Positions 1 through 9,082 of a stretch of 64,000 nucleotides of DNA are shown piece by piece. How positions within the stretch are numbered: position 1 is the first letter of the stretch; each line of letters begins with the position of its first letter. The notes beneath the pieces are model-generated. The model had not been told where the DNA came from. It worked only from the letters and a program-made list of their open reading frames with translations, and searched no databases. Source of the DNA: Aliisedimentitalea scapharcae (GTDB lineage: Bacteria; Pseudomonadota; Alphaproteobacteria; Rhodobacterales; Rhodobacteraceae); assembly GCF_045277565.1 (NCBI RefSeq), contig NZ_CP123584.1, forward strand, positions 1,054,001-1,118,000. Direction: 5' to 3'. Made by a program: the position numbers and the translations under genes.

Positions 1-1
1 C

Positions 2-811
2 GCCCGAATTGCATTGTCCACAGCACAGAGAGATTTGGACGAGACAACCGTCCGCGCGGCCTTTGATGGGACGTTGCAAGGCGTGTCTCTGGTCGAAGGA
101 CGGCTGGTGTCGGCCAACGAAAAGCTTGCCGAACTGGTGGATTCCAAGGCATTGGAAGTGGCGTTTCGCATATCGACAGCCCAATATGCCCGATTGTTGG
201 ACACCGCGGGTGATCTGATCTCAGCCCCAGTGACTGTGTCATTGGATGTCACCGGCGCGGATCTCGAGGCCTCTGGCGTCATCGTGCGTGACAGCGGCGC
301 AGCAGGCGAAGGACAATCCGGTCGGGTGATCTTTGCGCGGCTTGAAGCAGCACCGGGGTTCAAACCTGGAGATTTTGTAACCGTTGCCGTTCAGGAACCA
401 GAGATTTCCAATGTTGCCCGGGTTCCAGCTTCGGCGTTGGATGCGGCGCGCACAATTCTGGTTGTGGGTCCAGATGATCGTCTTGAGAGCCTGCAGGTGG
501 AATTGGTGCGGCGTCAGGGGGATGACGTTTTGATCCGTGGCGATGGTCTGGCCGGGCGCGAGGTGGTGACCGGGCGCACCCCATTGCTGGGTGCCGGAAT
601 CCGTGTGCGGCCTCTGCGTCAGGAAAGCGCGCTGAAACCCGAGGCTGCAATGCTGGAATTGAGCGACGAGGATCGCGCCCGTCTGGTTGCATCGGTGCAG
701 GCCAACGACCGTATGCCCCAAGCTGCCAAGTCCAGAGTGTTGGAACAGCTGGCGGCGGCCAAGGTGCCCGCAGGGCTGGTGCGACGGATCGAAACCGGTA
801 GCGGGGGCTGA
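2..811 (+). CDS. RND efflux periplasmic adaptor subunit (HlyD family), 5' partial
   Basis: The reading frame is open from the window edge, so the N-terminus is missing. The visible 270 residues begin in the second half of a hairpin/lipoyl region (TVRAAFDGTLQGVSLVEG resembles the 'apply barrel' half of membrane fusion proteins) and run through beta-barrel and membrane-proximal domains. Such adaptors link an inner-membrane RND pump to an outer-membrane channel in the periplasm. The stop lies 6 bases before the RND permease start, so the two are an operon. Substrate cannot be inferred. The call is firm at family level because of sequence style plus neighbour. Confidence 0.85.
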   Translation, partial: ARIALSTAQRDLDETTVRAAFDGTLQGVSLVEGRLVSANEKLAELVDSKALEVAFRISTAQYARLLDTAGDLISAPVTVSLDVTGADLEASGVIVRDSGAAGEGQSGRVIFARLEAAPGFKPGDFVTVAVQEPEISNVARVPASALDAARTILVVGPDDRLESLQVELVRRQGDDVLIRGDGLAGREVVTGRTPLLGAGIRVRPLRQESALKPEAAMLELSDEDRARLVASVQANDRMPQAAKSRVLEQLAAAKVPAGLVRRIETGSGG

Positions 812-817
812 TCGGTC

Positions 818-3800
818 ATGGTGCGTGACCTGCCCAAATCCGCAGGGGGGCTGCTGAGCTATTTTACCCGGCACCGGACAGCGGCCAATCTGTTGCTGGT
901 GATCCTTTTGATCCTGGGCGTTGCTGCGATCCCGCGTATGCGGGCACAGTTTTTTCCCGATGTGATTGTCGATAACGTCAGGGTTTCGGTGGCCTGGGAC
1001 GGTGCTGGTCCCGAAGACGTGGACCGGGCCATCGTACAGGCGCTGGAACCTGCTTTGCTGGCGGTGGATGGGGTCGAGACATCGGCCGGTATTTCCAACG
1101 AGGGTCGCGCCACCATCATTCTGGAGTTCGAACCGGACACAGACATTGAACGCGCTACGGATGAAATTCAAGATGCCGTTGATGCGGTGACGATCCTGCC
1201 CGAGGATGCCGATGACCCGGTGGTCAGGCCCAGCGTTTGGCGCGACAGGGTTACGGATGTGGTGATCACAGGGCCGGTAGATCCGGCGCAATTGGCATTG
1301 TTCGCGGATGAATTTGTTGCCCGGCTGTTCGAAGTCGGAGTCACGCGGACCACGATCCGCGGATTGGCAGCACCGCAGACTTTGGTCGAGATTCCTTCTG
1401 CGAGCTTGATCGCCCATGACATTACCATGGCTCAGATCGCCGAAGCCATCGCCGCCGAAGTCAATGCCGACCCGGCCGGCGATGTGGCGGGGGCCAATGC
1501 AAGGGTGCGCACGGGCACCGAAAAACGCTCGGCCGAAGATGTGTCTGCCATTGTGCTGCGATCAAACCCGGATGGTTCGACGCTGACCATCGAAGATATT
1601 GCCCGGGTGAGCCGCCAGGGCGTGGACCGAAACCGGACCTATTTTGTTGGTGAACACCCGGCGATGTCGATCCGCATTGACCGGTCCAGCTCGGGCGACG
1701 CGATCGGTGTCCAGACCCAGGTCGAAGACGTAGCTGCCGAGATGCAGCTGTCACTCCCCCAGGGGGTAACGGTCGAATTGATCCGCACCAGGGCCGCGGC
1801 CATCACCGGGCGTTTGGATATTCTGATCGATAACGGCTTGGTCGGGCTGGCGTTGGTGGTCTGCCTGCTGTTTCTTTTTCTCAATGCCCGTATTGCGTTC
1901 TGGGTCGCGGCGGGCATTCCGGCGGCGATGTTTGCCGCTATTGCGATCATGTATGCTGCTGGTTTGACCATCAATATGGTCAGCCTGTTTGGGTTGATCA
2001 TCACGTTGGGCATTGTGGTGGATGATGCCATCGTCGTTGGGGAACATGCCGATTTCCGGGCCCGGCGCCTGGGGGAGCATCCGGTTGTAGCTTCGGAAAA
2101 TGCGGCGCGGCGTATGGCTATGCCGGTGTTGGCGGCGACGGTCACCACGGTCATTGCGTTCTTTGGTCTCACGGCCATTGGGGGTCGCTTCGGAGAATTG
2201 ATCCGCGACATTCCCTTTACCGTGATTGCCGTGTTGCTGGCGTCGCTTGTCGAATGTTTCCTGATCCTTCCACATCACATGAGCCATGCAATCGCTCATT
2301 CAGCCAAGCAGCATTGGTATGATATTCCCAACCGCGTGGTAAACGCGGGGTTCCGCTGGGTGCGAGACCATCTGTTCCGTCCTTTGGTCGCCTGGGTGAT
2401 CTGGGCGCGCTACGCCGTTGTCGCGGGGGCGTTGGTGATTTTGGCCAGCCAGATGGCCCTGTTCATCCAGGGTGACGTGAAATGGCGGTTCTTCAACGCC
2501 CCTGAACGCGGGTCCGTGACCGGGAATTTCGCCATGGCCGAAGGGGCCACGCGTGAAGACACGCTGGCGATGATGCGCGAAATGCAGCGTGCGACCGAGG
2601 CGCTGGGCGTCGAATACGCTGACCGCTATGGGTTGAACCCGTTGGACTATGTGATGGCGGAAATCGGCGGCAACGCCGGACGCGGCCTGTCCGGTGTGGA
2701 AGCCAAGGATAAGGACCTGTTGGGCGGCATATCGATTGAATTGATCGACGCCGATTTGCGACCGGAGTACTCCAGCTTTGCCTTTGTTGGTGAACTGCAA
2801 GACCGGGTGGTGCGTCATCCTTTGGTCGAAACCGTGTCGTTTCGCGGTTGGCGTTCAGGTCCCGGCGGAGACGCGCTGGACGTGCAGTTCTTTGGTTCGG
2901 ATGTGGATACGCTCAAGGCAGCGTCGGAGGACCTGAAAACTGCGCTGATCCGATACCCGGAGGTTTCGGCCGTCGAGGACACGCTGGCCTATGACAAAGA
3001 AGAGCTGATCCTGGATCTGACGGCACAGGGGCAGGCGCTGAATTTTACCATCGACAGCCTTGGGCGGGCTCTGCGGGCGCGTTTGAACGGGATCGAGGCC
3101 GCGACCTATCCCGACGGACCCCGATCCGCGACGATCCGGGTCGAATTGCCTGAGGGAGAGCTGACGGCCGATTTCCTGGAACGAACCCTGTTGCGATCCC
3201 CGCAAGGGATCTATGTGCCGCTTGCGGATATCGTGACAGTGAAACAGCGTACCGGGTTCTCGTCGGTGCGGCGCGAGAATGGTGTGCGGGTGATCTCGGT
3301 CAAAGGTGACATTTCCGAAGACGACCCGGCCCGCGCCGAAGCGATTGGTGAAGCGCTGGAGACCGAAATCCTGCCCAAGATTGCCAGCGAACGCCAGGTG
3401 GAATGGCGCCTGTCGGGGTTGAGTGAGCAAGAGGATGAATTCCTGCAGGAGGCACGGACTGGATTGATCCTGTGTTTGAGTGGCATTTACCTGGTGTTGG
3501 CCTGGGTCTTTGCCAGCTGGACCCGTCCGTTGGTGGTGATGGCGATCATCCCGTTCGGGTTGGTCGGCACGATCTGGGGGCATTACATATGGGAAGTGCC
3601 GCTGAGCATGTTCACGGTTGTCGGCCTGTTGGGCATGACCGGGATCATCATCAACGATTCCATCGTTCTGGTCACCACGATTGATGAATACACCAAGGAC
3701 CGGGGCCTGTTTCCGTCGATTGTCGAAGCCACGGCTGACCGGTTGCGCCCGGTTCTACTGACAACGCTGACGACGGTTCTGGGACTGGCCCCGCTGCTGT

Positions 3801-4219
3801 ACGAACAATCCCAGCAGGCCCAATTCCTGAAACCCACAGTGATTACGTTGGTCTATGGGCTGGGTTTTGGCATGGTTCTGGTCCTGCTGGTTGTTCCGGC
3901 GCTGGTTGCAATGCAACGAGACGTGGCCCGTCCTTTTGCCGCGCTGCGCCGGACGTTGCGCAGCGGTCGTGGACCAATTTTGCCGGTGGTGGTCTCAGGT
4001 ATTCTGAGCTTCGGATGGCTGATTGCAACATTGGGGTGGGCGATGGTTCAGGGTGGCATCCACCCGATGCTGGCTGAACACGTGCCACCGCTGGCTGACA
4101 TGGCTCCGATGCGTGCCGGATTGGCTGCGTTTGTTGTTGGGATGGGTGGGATTGTAGCGGTGGTTTATGTGATGTCTGCCGCCGTTTTCGCCCGCAAGAC
4201 GGCCAAAGGGCCAGTCTGA
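818..4219 (+). CDS. Efflux RND transporter permease subunit (AcrB/MexB-like)
   Basis: 1133-residue inner-membrane proton-driven efflux pump. The N-terminus has the usual first membrane helix (about residues 22-40) followed by a QFFPDV-like segment; the double-aspartate motif of transmembrane helix 4 is present (GIVVDDAIVVGE), which carries the proton relay in this family. Two large periplasmic loops separate the two groups of helices. Family members are usually about 1030-1050 residues; this one has a C-terminal extension of roughly 90 residues with two further predicted membrane helices (around 4000-4190). It follows the adaptor gene by 6 bases. Substrate unknown; it is closer in style to the uncharacterised marine RND group than to AcrB itself. 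Confidence 0.93.
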   Translation: MVRDLPKSAGGLLSYFTRHRTAANLLLVILLILGVAAIPRMRAQFFPDVIVDNVRVSVAWDGAGPEDVDRAIVQALEPALLAVDGVETSAGISNEGRATIILEFEPDTDIERATDEIQDAVDAVTILPEDADDPVVRPSVWRDRVTDVVITGPVDPAQLALFADEFVARLFEVGVTRTTIRGLAAPQTLVEIPSASLIAHDITMAQIAEAIAAEVNADPAGDVAGANARVRTGTEKRSAEDVSAIVLRSNPDGSTLTIEDIARVSRQGVDRNRTYFVGEHPAMSIRIDRSSSGDAIGVQTQVEDVAAEMQLSLPQGVTVELIRTRAAAITGRLDILIDNGLVGLALVVCLLFLFLNARIAFWVAAGIPAAMFAAIAIMYAAGLTINMVSLFGLIITLGIVVDDAIVVGEHADFRARRLGEHPVVASENAARRMAMPVLAATVTTVIAFFGLTAIGGRFGELIRDIPFTVIAVLLASLVECFLILPHHMSHAIAHSAKQHWYDIPNRVVNAGFRWVRDHLFRPLVAWVIWARYAVVAGALVILASQMALFIQGDVKWRFFNAPERGSVTGNFAMAEGATREDTLAMMREMQRATEALGVEYADRYGLNPLDYVMAEIGGNAGRGLSGVEAKDKDLLGGISIELIDADLRPEYSSFAFVGELQDRVVRHPLVETVSFRGWRSGPGGDALDVQFFGSDVDTLKAASEDLKTALIRYPEVSAVEDTLAYDKEELILDLTAQGQALNFTIDSLGRALRARLNGIEAATYPDGPRSATIRVELPEGELTADFLERTLLRSPQGIYVPLADIVTVKQRTGFSSVRRENGVRVISVKGDISEDDPARAEAIGEALETEILPKIASERQVEWRLSGLSEQEDEFLQEARTGLILCLSGIYLVLAWVFASWTRPLVVMAIIPFGLVGTIWGHYIWEVPLSMFTVVGLLGMTGIIINDSIVLVTTIDEYTKDRGLFPSIVEATADRLRPVLLTTLTTVLGLAPLLYEQSQQAQFLKPTVITLVYGLGFGMVLVLLVVPALVAMQRDVARPFAALRRTLRSGRGPILPVVVSGILSFGWLIATLGWAMVQGGIHPMLAEHVPPLADMAPMRAGLAAFVVGMGGIVAVVYVMSAAVFARKTAKGPV

Positions 4220-4235
4220 TTTGCCTGTTTGAACC

Positions 4236-4655
4236 TCAGCCCATGTGGCGCTGGGCAAGCCGGGCAACATCGACAACCTGATCCAGCAGATCAAGACCGG
4301 CAGTTTCGAGACCGTCAACGGGATACCACCCGGCCTGTGCTGCGTCATCGGCGGCAACAGGTTGACCCGAGACATAGTCGCACAGCACCGCAGTCAGCAA
4401 ATAGTGGGCGCTAATTCCACCAGTTTCATTCCGCGCAATCACGTCGATATTGGTGAGATACTGCCGTGGCCGGGCGATGACACCCGTCTCCTCCAGCAAT
4501 TCACGGGCGGCAGCCTGCATAGCGGTCTCACCCAATTCCACGTGGCCGCCGGGAAATCCCCACATTCCGGCGCGAGGTTCCTTGCCCCGTTGCACCAGGA
4601 TGACCTGCTGCTCGTGACAGACGACAGCAATGGTTCCCAATACCGGGCGGATCAT
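4236..4655 (-). CDS. NUDIX hydrolase
   Basis: 139 residues, starting MIRPVLGTIAVV. A complete Nudix box is visible (GGHVELGETAMQAAARELLE continuing EETGV), matching GX5EX7REUXEEXGU, so the magnesium-binding glutamates are intact. The family hydrolyses nucleoside diphosphates linked to another moiety; the substrate here is unknown. The start codon overlaps the stop of the upstream DsbD-like gene by 4 bases (ATGA), so the two are co-transcribed. A longer reading upstream exists but runs through the neighbour gene in another frame and is not used. Confidence 0.88.
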   Translation of the reverse strand: MIRPVLGTIAVVCHEQQVILVQRGKEPRAGMWGFPGGHVELGETAMQAAARELLEETGVIARPRQYLTNIDVIARNETGGISAHYLLTAVLCDYVSGQPVAADDAAQAGWYPVDGLETAGLDLLDQVVDVARLAQRHMG

Positions 4656-5461
4656 CCGGGAGTGCAGCCCTGAATGTCGACGGCGTGGTTGCGCCCCAGA
4701 ACGGTGATGCGAATCTGAGACCGGTCTAGCGCATAGGGTTCGCCGCTGGAATGAATCAGCTCGGTGGTGGCGACCAAGGTATTGCCGTGACGTTCGGAGG
4801 CTGTGTGCGAGGCCCAGATGTCTGGGCTTCCGGGTTCGATTACCGCCACTTCGGTGCCACCTGTCGATGGCATGGAAATGCGGGCTTCGACCTGCATCCC
4901 GTTGCGCGTCGGTTTGAGACGACATGTGGCTGCGGTCACGCCTGCCTCTGCAGAAGAATACGGGCGCGCCGCCAATGCTGCCAGGATGGATGGATTGCGA
5001 TCGGCGTCCAGATCCAGGGTATGATCAAATTTCAATTCCGACGGGACACAGACGTCTTTGCAGATCCCCAACTCCATTCGACCCTTTAGCCGGATTGGTC
5101 GACCTGTGGTGTCGGGTGTGATCTCGATTGGCAGGGTCAACTGATCGACATAGCCGATGGTTTGCATCCCTGACGTTGAAAACACCTGTGGTGTCGGCCA
5201 CGTGATCGCAATATTTCCCAAATTGCGTGACCCACGCCAGGAAAAACTGGGTGGGATTCCGGCATCACCGGGCGAACGCCAATACGTCTTCCAGCCATCG
5301 GCCAAGGTCAGGCGCAAAGCGGCGCGATAGGTGCCGGATTGGGTTGCCCCACCATCCAGCACTTCGATCTTGACCAGGTCATCCAGCGGTCCGGCAATGG
5401 CAGCCGGCGCACAAAACGCCATCAGACAGGCAGCAAGCGATATCTTCGGTGCAAAACTCAT
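4652..5461 (-). CDS. DsbD alpha-domain-like periplasmic protein
   Basis: 269 residues with a signal peptide (MSFAPKISLAACLMAFCAPA, cleavage likely after AIAG). The remainder resembles the N-terminal immunoglobulin-like domain of thiol:disulfide interchange protein DsbD: DGWKTYWRSPGDAGIPP early, then a paired-cysteine motif ICKDVCVPSEL near residue 145, where DsbD-alpha carries its redox cysteines. There is no following transmembrane or thioredoxin domain, so this is a stand-alone alpha domain that would need a separate electron donor (CcdA-like or other). It is first in a two-gene operon with the NUDIX gene and divergent from yqgE. Confidence 0.8.
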   Translation of the reverse strand: MSFAPKISLAACLMAFCAPAAIAGPLDDLVKIEVLDGGATQSGTYRAALRLTLADGWKTYWRSPGDAGIPPSFSWRGSRNLGNIAITWPTPQVFSTSGMQTIGYVDQLTLPIEITPDTTGRPIRLKGRMELGICKDVCVPSELKFDHTLDLDADRNPSILAALAARPYSSAEAGVTAATCRLKPTRNGMQVEARISMPSTGGTEVAVIEPGSPDIWASHTASERHGNTLVATTELIHSSGEPYALDRSQIRITVLGRNHAVDIQGCTPG

Positions 5462-5653
5462 GCGCCATACATGCGCATTGGAGAATGAAATGCCAAGTCA
5501 CGTTATGGTTAGGGCCTGCGCGAGGGAAATGTTTCGACGCATCAGCATACGGGCTCTTGATTGCGACGGTTTGGGGCGTCATTGTTGAATAGTGACAAGC
5601 AGTTGCCAGACTCGGCGCTGATTGATCAAGCAACAACCCGCAGGCGGAACCAG

Positions 5654-6211
5654 ATGGATCTGACAGGCAAACTTTTGATTGCGATGCCCGGCATGGGTGA
5701 CATGAGGTTCGAACATACGGTGATCTACCTGTGTTCACACTCAGACGACGGTGCAATGGGGCTGATCGTCAACAAGGCAGCTGTGGATGTGCGGCTGGCC
5801 GAATTGCTCAAACAGCTGGAAATCAAACCCGAATCCGAAGAGCGGGCCAACCTGCCGATCCATTTCGGGGGACCGGTCGAAACCGCGCGCGGGTTTGTTC
5901 TGCACACGGCAGATTACGATGCCAGCCTGCATTCAATGCATGTGGACGAAGCTTTTTCAATGACTGCGACGCTGGATATTCTCGAAGATATCGCAGCCGG
6001 TCGTGGCCCGCGCAAAGTATTGATGATGCTTGGGTATGCAGGGTGGGGGCCGGGGCAGCTCGAAGACGAGATTGCCAAGAATGGCTGGCTGACGACGGAT
6101 GCCTCCCAAGATCTGGTTTTTGATGTGGATGACAACACCAAATGGGAAGCCGCGCTGCAATCCCTGGGGGTCGACCCGCTCAGCCTGTCGGGCAGCGCGG
6201 GCCACGCCTGA
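5654..6211 (+). CDS. YqgE/AlgH family protein
   Basis: 185 residues, cytoplasmic. The start is set at MDLTGKLLIAMPGMGD because this is where the conserved YqgE family begins; upstream in-frame codons encode a non-conserved tail. Conserved family stretches are present: FEHTVIYLCSHSDDGAMGLI near the N-terminus, HFGGPVE in the middle and GYAGWGPGQLEDEI toward the end. Length is typical. The biochemical function of YqgE is not established; AlgH was named for an effect on alginate regulation in Pseudomonas. It stands alone, divergent from the DsbD-like gene and convergent with the Sua5 gene. Confidence 0.92.
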   Translation: MDLTGKLLIAMPGMGDMRFEHTVIYLCSHSDDGAMGLIVNKAAVDVRLAELLKQLEIKPESEERANLPIHFGGPVETARGFVLHTADYDASLHSMHVDEAFSMTATLDILEDIAAGRGPRKVLMMLGYAGWGPGQLEDEIAKNGWLTTDASQDLVFDVDDNTKWEAALQSLGVDPLSLSGSAGHA

Positions 6212-6258
6212 TCTGAATTTGCACAGATCGCTGCAAGAAAGCTGACGTTTGCGCCGGT

Positions 6259-7239
6259 TCAATCCCGTGGTGCGGCCGCGCGGCGCAGCCTGTCATTGAT
6301 CGCGACGCCCAGCCCACGGTCGGGAATAGGTGCGACGGCGATCGGTTTGCCCATGCCATCCAGACGGTGCAGATGCCCGAACAGATTGGCCGCAGCTTCC
6401 AGCAAATCGCCAGCAGCAGACAAGTTCAGATCGCATATGCCAGGACCAAATCCCAAAAACAGCTCTCCGGGTCTAGGAGTTTGGGCGTTCAGTCGCACGG
6501 ATGCTGTCGGCGCGTAATGGGACAGCAATTGTCCCGGTGCTGTCAGTGGATCTCCAGCATCATGCGCCACCAGCTTTCGCCCCAGGGCAGCCTCTATTGC
6601 CTCGGCGGGCACTCCGCCAGGCCGCAACAACATCGGATTGTCCCCAGCCAGCCCGATGATCGTGGATTCCAATCCGACAGAGCAGGGCCCGTCATCCACA
6701 ATGGCAGCGATCCGGCCGCTAAGCCCGTCCGCAACATGCTGTGCGGTTGTCGGGCTGATCTTGCCGGATGGATTGGCGGATGGAGCAGCCACCGGTCCGC
6801 CGACCTTGTCCAACAGGCGTTGGGCTGTTGGATGCGCGGGCACCCGGACGGCCAGTGTTGGCAATCCGGCTGTCACCAGTTCTGACACCCCGTGACCAAG
6901 GCGTAGCGGTAGAACCAGCGTCATCGGTCCGGGCCAAAAGGCGCTGGCCAGCATGTCGGCCCAATCGTTCCATTGGACCAGTTGCTGGGCTGCAGCGACC
7001 GAAGCGACATGTGCAATCAATGGGTTAAAGCTGGGTCGCCCCTTGGCGGCATAAATGGCAGCAACCGCCTCTCCCAGTCGTGCATCCCCCCCCAGCCCGT
7101 AAACGGTTTCGGTCGCAAACGCGACCAAACGCCCGGCGCGCAACAGGGCTGCGGCCTGGTCCAGATCGGCCTCGGACGGGCCAAAAGTGACGGTACGTTC
7201 TGGGTTCATGGCATGACGCGGCGTTTTGGTTGCTTGCAT
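6259..7239 (-). CDS. L-threonylcarbamoyladenylate synthase (Sua5/YrdC family)
   Basis: About 326 residues. It makes threonylcarbamoyl-AMP from threonine, bicarbonate and ATP, the first step of t6A37 tRNA modification. The YrdC fold is clear: LRAGRLVAFATETVYGLGGD, then AAKGRPSFNPLIAH, then APSANPSGKISPT. An additional C-terminal Sua5 domain of about 110 residues (PGQLLSHYAPTA onward) makes it the long Sua5 type rather than the short TsaC type. Two starts are possible: MQATKTPRHAMNPE at 7239 (used, with a purine stretch upstream) or MNPERTV at 7209. It is divergent from the acyl-CoA dehydrogenase gene. Confidence 0.93.
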   Translation of the reverse strand: MQATKTPRHAMNPERTVTFGPSEADLDQAAALLRAGRLVAFATETVYGLGGDARLGEAVAAIYAAKGRPSFNPLIAHVASVAAAQQLVQWNDWADMLASAFWPGPMTLVLPLRLGHGVSELVTAGLPTLAVRVPAHPTAQRLLDKVGGPVAAPSANPSGKISPTTAQHVADGLSGRIAAIVDDGPCSVGLESTIIGLAGDNPMLLRPGGVPAEAIEAALGRKLVAHDAGDPLTAPGQLLSHYAPTASVRLNAQTPRPGELFLGFGPGICDLNLSAAGDLLEAAANLFGHLHRLDGMGKPIAVAPIPDRGLGVAINDRLRRAAAPRD

Positions 7240-7375
7240 GGGGCGTGTCTTTAGGTAAGACGTCCAAGCCCACTTGATTACCGGTGCGCGGTGGAAATTC
7301 CAACCCCATCTGTGCCCTGACACGATCTGTGCCCTGACCTGCAACTCGGTTGCCAAGCCTGCAAAGAGGACGCCC

Positions 7376-9079
7376 ATGACCTATCGCGCCCCCGTCTCCG
7401 ATTATCAATTCCTGCTGAACCATGTGGTCGGGTACGATCAGGTGTCCGCAACCGATCGGTTTGGAGAAGCCTCGGATGATCTGGTCAGCGCAATCCTGGC
7501 CGAAGCAGGCAAGATGACCGAAGAGATCATGGCCCCCCTGCAACGGGGCGGCGACCTGGAGCCGGCCATTTTGGAAAATGGCGTGGTGCGGACTTCTCCG
7601 GGTTTCGCCGATGGTTGGAAGCAGATTGCCGACGGGGGGTGGATCGGAATGAGCGCCCCGGTGGACCACGGCGGCATGGGGTTGCCGATGACCCTGACCA
7701 CATCTGTCAATGAAATGATGTCGGCTGCCTGTCTGTCGTTGCAACTGGCCCCCCTGATGAGCCAGGGCCAGATCGAAGCACTGGAACATCACGCCAGCGC
7801 CGCGCTCAAGGACTTGTACCTTCCGAAACTGATTTCGGGGGAATGGGCCGGAACAATGAACCTGACGGAGCCCCAGGCCGGATCGGATGTCGGCGCGCTA
7901 AACTCAAAGGCAACGGACAACGGCGACGGAACCTATGCGGTGACCGGGCAAAAGATTTTTATCAGCTGGGGCGACAACGACATTACCGAAAATGTGTGCC
8001 ATCTGGTCCTGGCGCGGCTGCCCGACGGGGTTCCGGGGACCAAGGGAATCAGCCTGTTTCTGGTGCCGAAACACATCCCCGACGATGACGGTGCTCCCGG
8101 CGTGGCCAACAGTCTCAAGGTCGTGAGCCTGGAACACAAGATGGGCCTGCATGGCTCGCCCACCTGCGTGATGCAGTTCGACGGGGCCAAGGGGTGGCTT
8201 GTGGGCAAGGAACACGGCGGCATGGCCGCGATGTTCACAATGATGAACAACGCCCGTCTGGGTGTCGGCGGTCAGGGTGTTGGTGTGGGCGAAGGTGCCT
8301 ATCAGCACGCGCTGGCCTATGCGCTCGAACGCAAACAGGGCAAGACACCCTCGGGCACCATTGTCGATCACGCCGATGTGCGTCGGATGCTGATGGAGAT
8401 GAAGGCGGATCTGTTCGCCGCGCGTGCCATCCTGTTGGCCTGTTCTGTGGCGATCGACATGCAGACCGCCACTGGCAATGCCGAATGGTCCGCCCGCGCA
8501 GCTTTTCTGACACCGATCGCCAAGGCGTTTTGCACGGATACGGGCATTCGCATTGCGGAAACCGGGGTTCAGGTGCACGGCGGCATGGGCTTTATCGAGG
8601 AAACCGGGGCGGCGCAGTATTACCGTGATGCCCGCGTGACTGCGATCTACGAAGGTACCAATGGCATCCAATCCATGGATCTGGTGGCACGCAAGATGAT
8701 GGATGGCGGCGACATGGCGCACGCTCTGATTGATGAGATCGAGCATCAGGCCGAGCGCGCCCGAACCACCCATCCGAACATGGCTGAAAGCGTCTGGCAG
8801 GCGTGCGAAAGCCTGCGCGAAGCCACCGAGTGGGTGACGGAGCAGACCGACATGCAGGACCGTTTTGCCGGGTCTGTGCCATATCTCAAGGCGTTCGCCC
8901 GGGTGTTGGGCGGCCATTATCACCTGACTGCTGCCATGGCAGATCTGGGCGGGCCGCGCGAAAAGCTGGCGCGGTTTTATATCAACAGGATGCTGCCCGA
9001 ACATACGGCGCTGCTGGCTGCCGCGACCGAAGGGGCTGCGACGACCTTTGCCCTGACCCTTGATGAACTGGCGGGTTGA
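7376..9079 (+). CDS. Acyl-CoA dehydrogenase, DmdC-like
   Basis: 567 residues, starting MTYRAPVSDYQFLLNHV. It has the FAD acyl-CoA dehydrogenase core (MNLTEPQAGSDVGAL, then QKIFISWGDND, the VHGGMGFIEETGAAQYYRDA region and AIYEGTNGIQS with the active-site glutamate of this subfamily) followed by an extra C-terminal acetyl-CoA-dehydrogenase-like domain, which explains the length over the usual 380. From memory it is very like roseobacter DmdC, the 3-methylmercaptopropionyl-CoA dehydrogenase of DMSP demethylation, but the same subfamily contains general long-chain enzymes, so the substrate is inferred only. It is followed after 3 bases by an MBL-fold hydrolase and presumably passes electrons to ETF. 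Confidence 0.9.
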   Translation: MTYRAPVSDYQFLLNHVVGYDQVSATDRFGEASDDLVSAILAEAGKMTEEIMAPLQRGGDLEPAILENGVVRTSPGFADGWKQIADGGWIGMSAPVDHGGMGLPMTLTTSVNEMMSAACLSLQLAPLMSQGQIEALEHHASAALKDLYLPKLISGEWAGTMNLTEPQAGSDVGALNSKATDNGDGTYAVTGQKIFISWGDNDITENVCHLVLARLPDGVPGTKGISLFLVPKHIPDDDGAPGVANSLKVVSLEHKMGLHGSPTCVMQFDGAKGWLVGKEHGGMAAMFTMMNNARLGVGGQGVGVGEGAYQHALAYALERKQGKTPSGTIVDHADVRRMLMEMKADLFAARAILLACSVAIDMQTATGNAEWSARAAFLTPIAKAFCTDTGIRIAETGVQVHGGMGFIEETGAAQYYRDARVTAIYEGTNGIQSMDLVARKMMDGGDMAHALIDEIEHQAERARTTHPNMAESVWQACESLREATEWVTEQTDMQDRFAGSVPYLKAFARVLGGHYHLTAAMADLGGPREKLARFYINRMLPEHTALLAAATEGAATTFALTLDELAG

Positions 9080-9082
9080 TTC

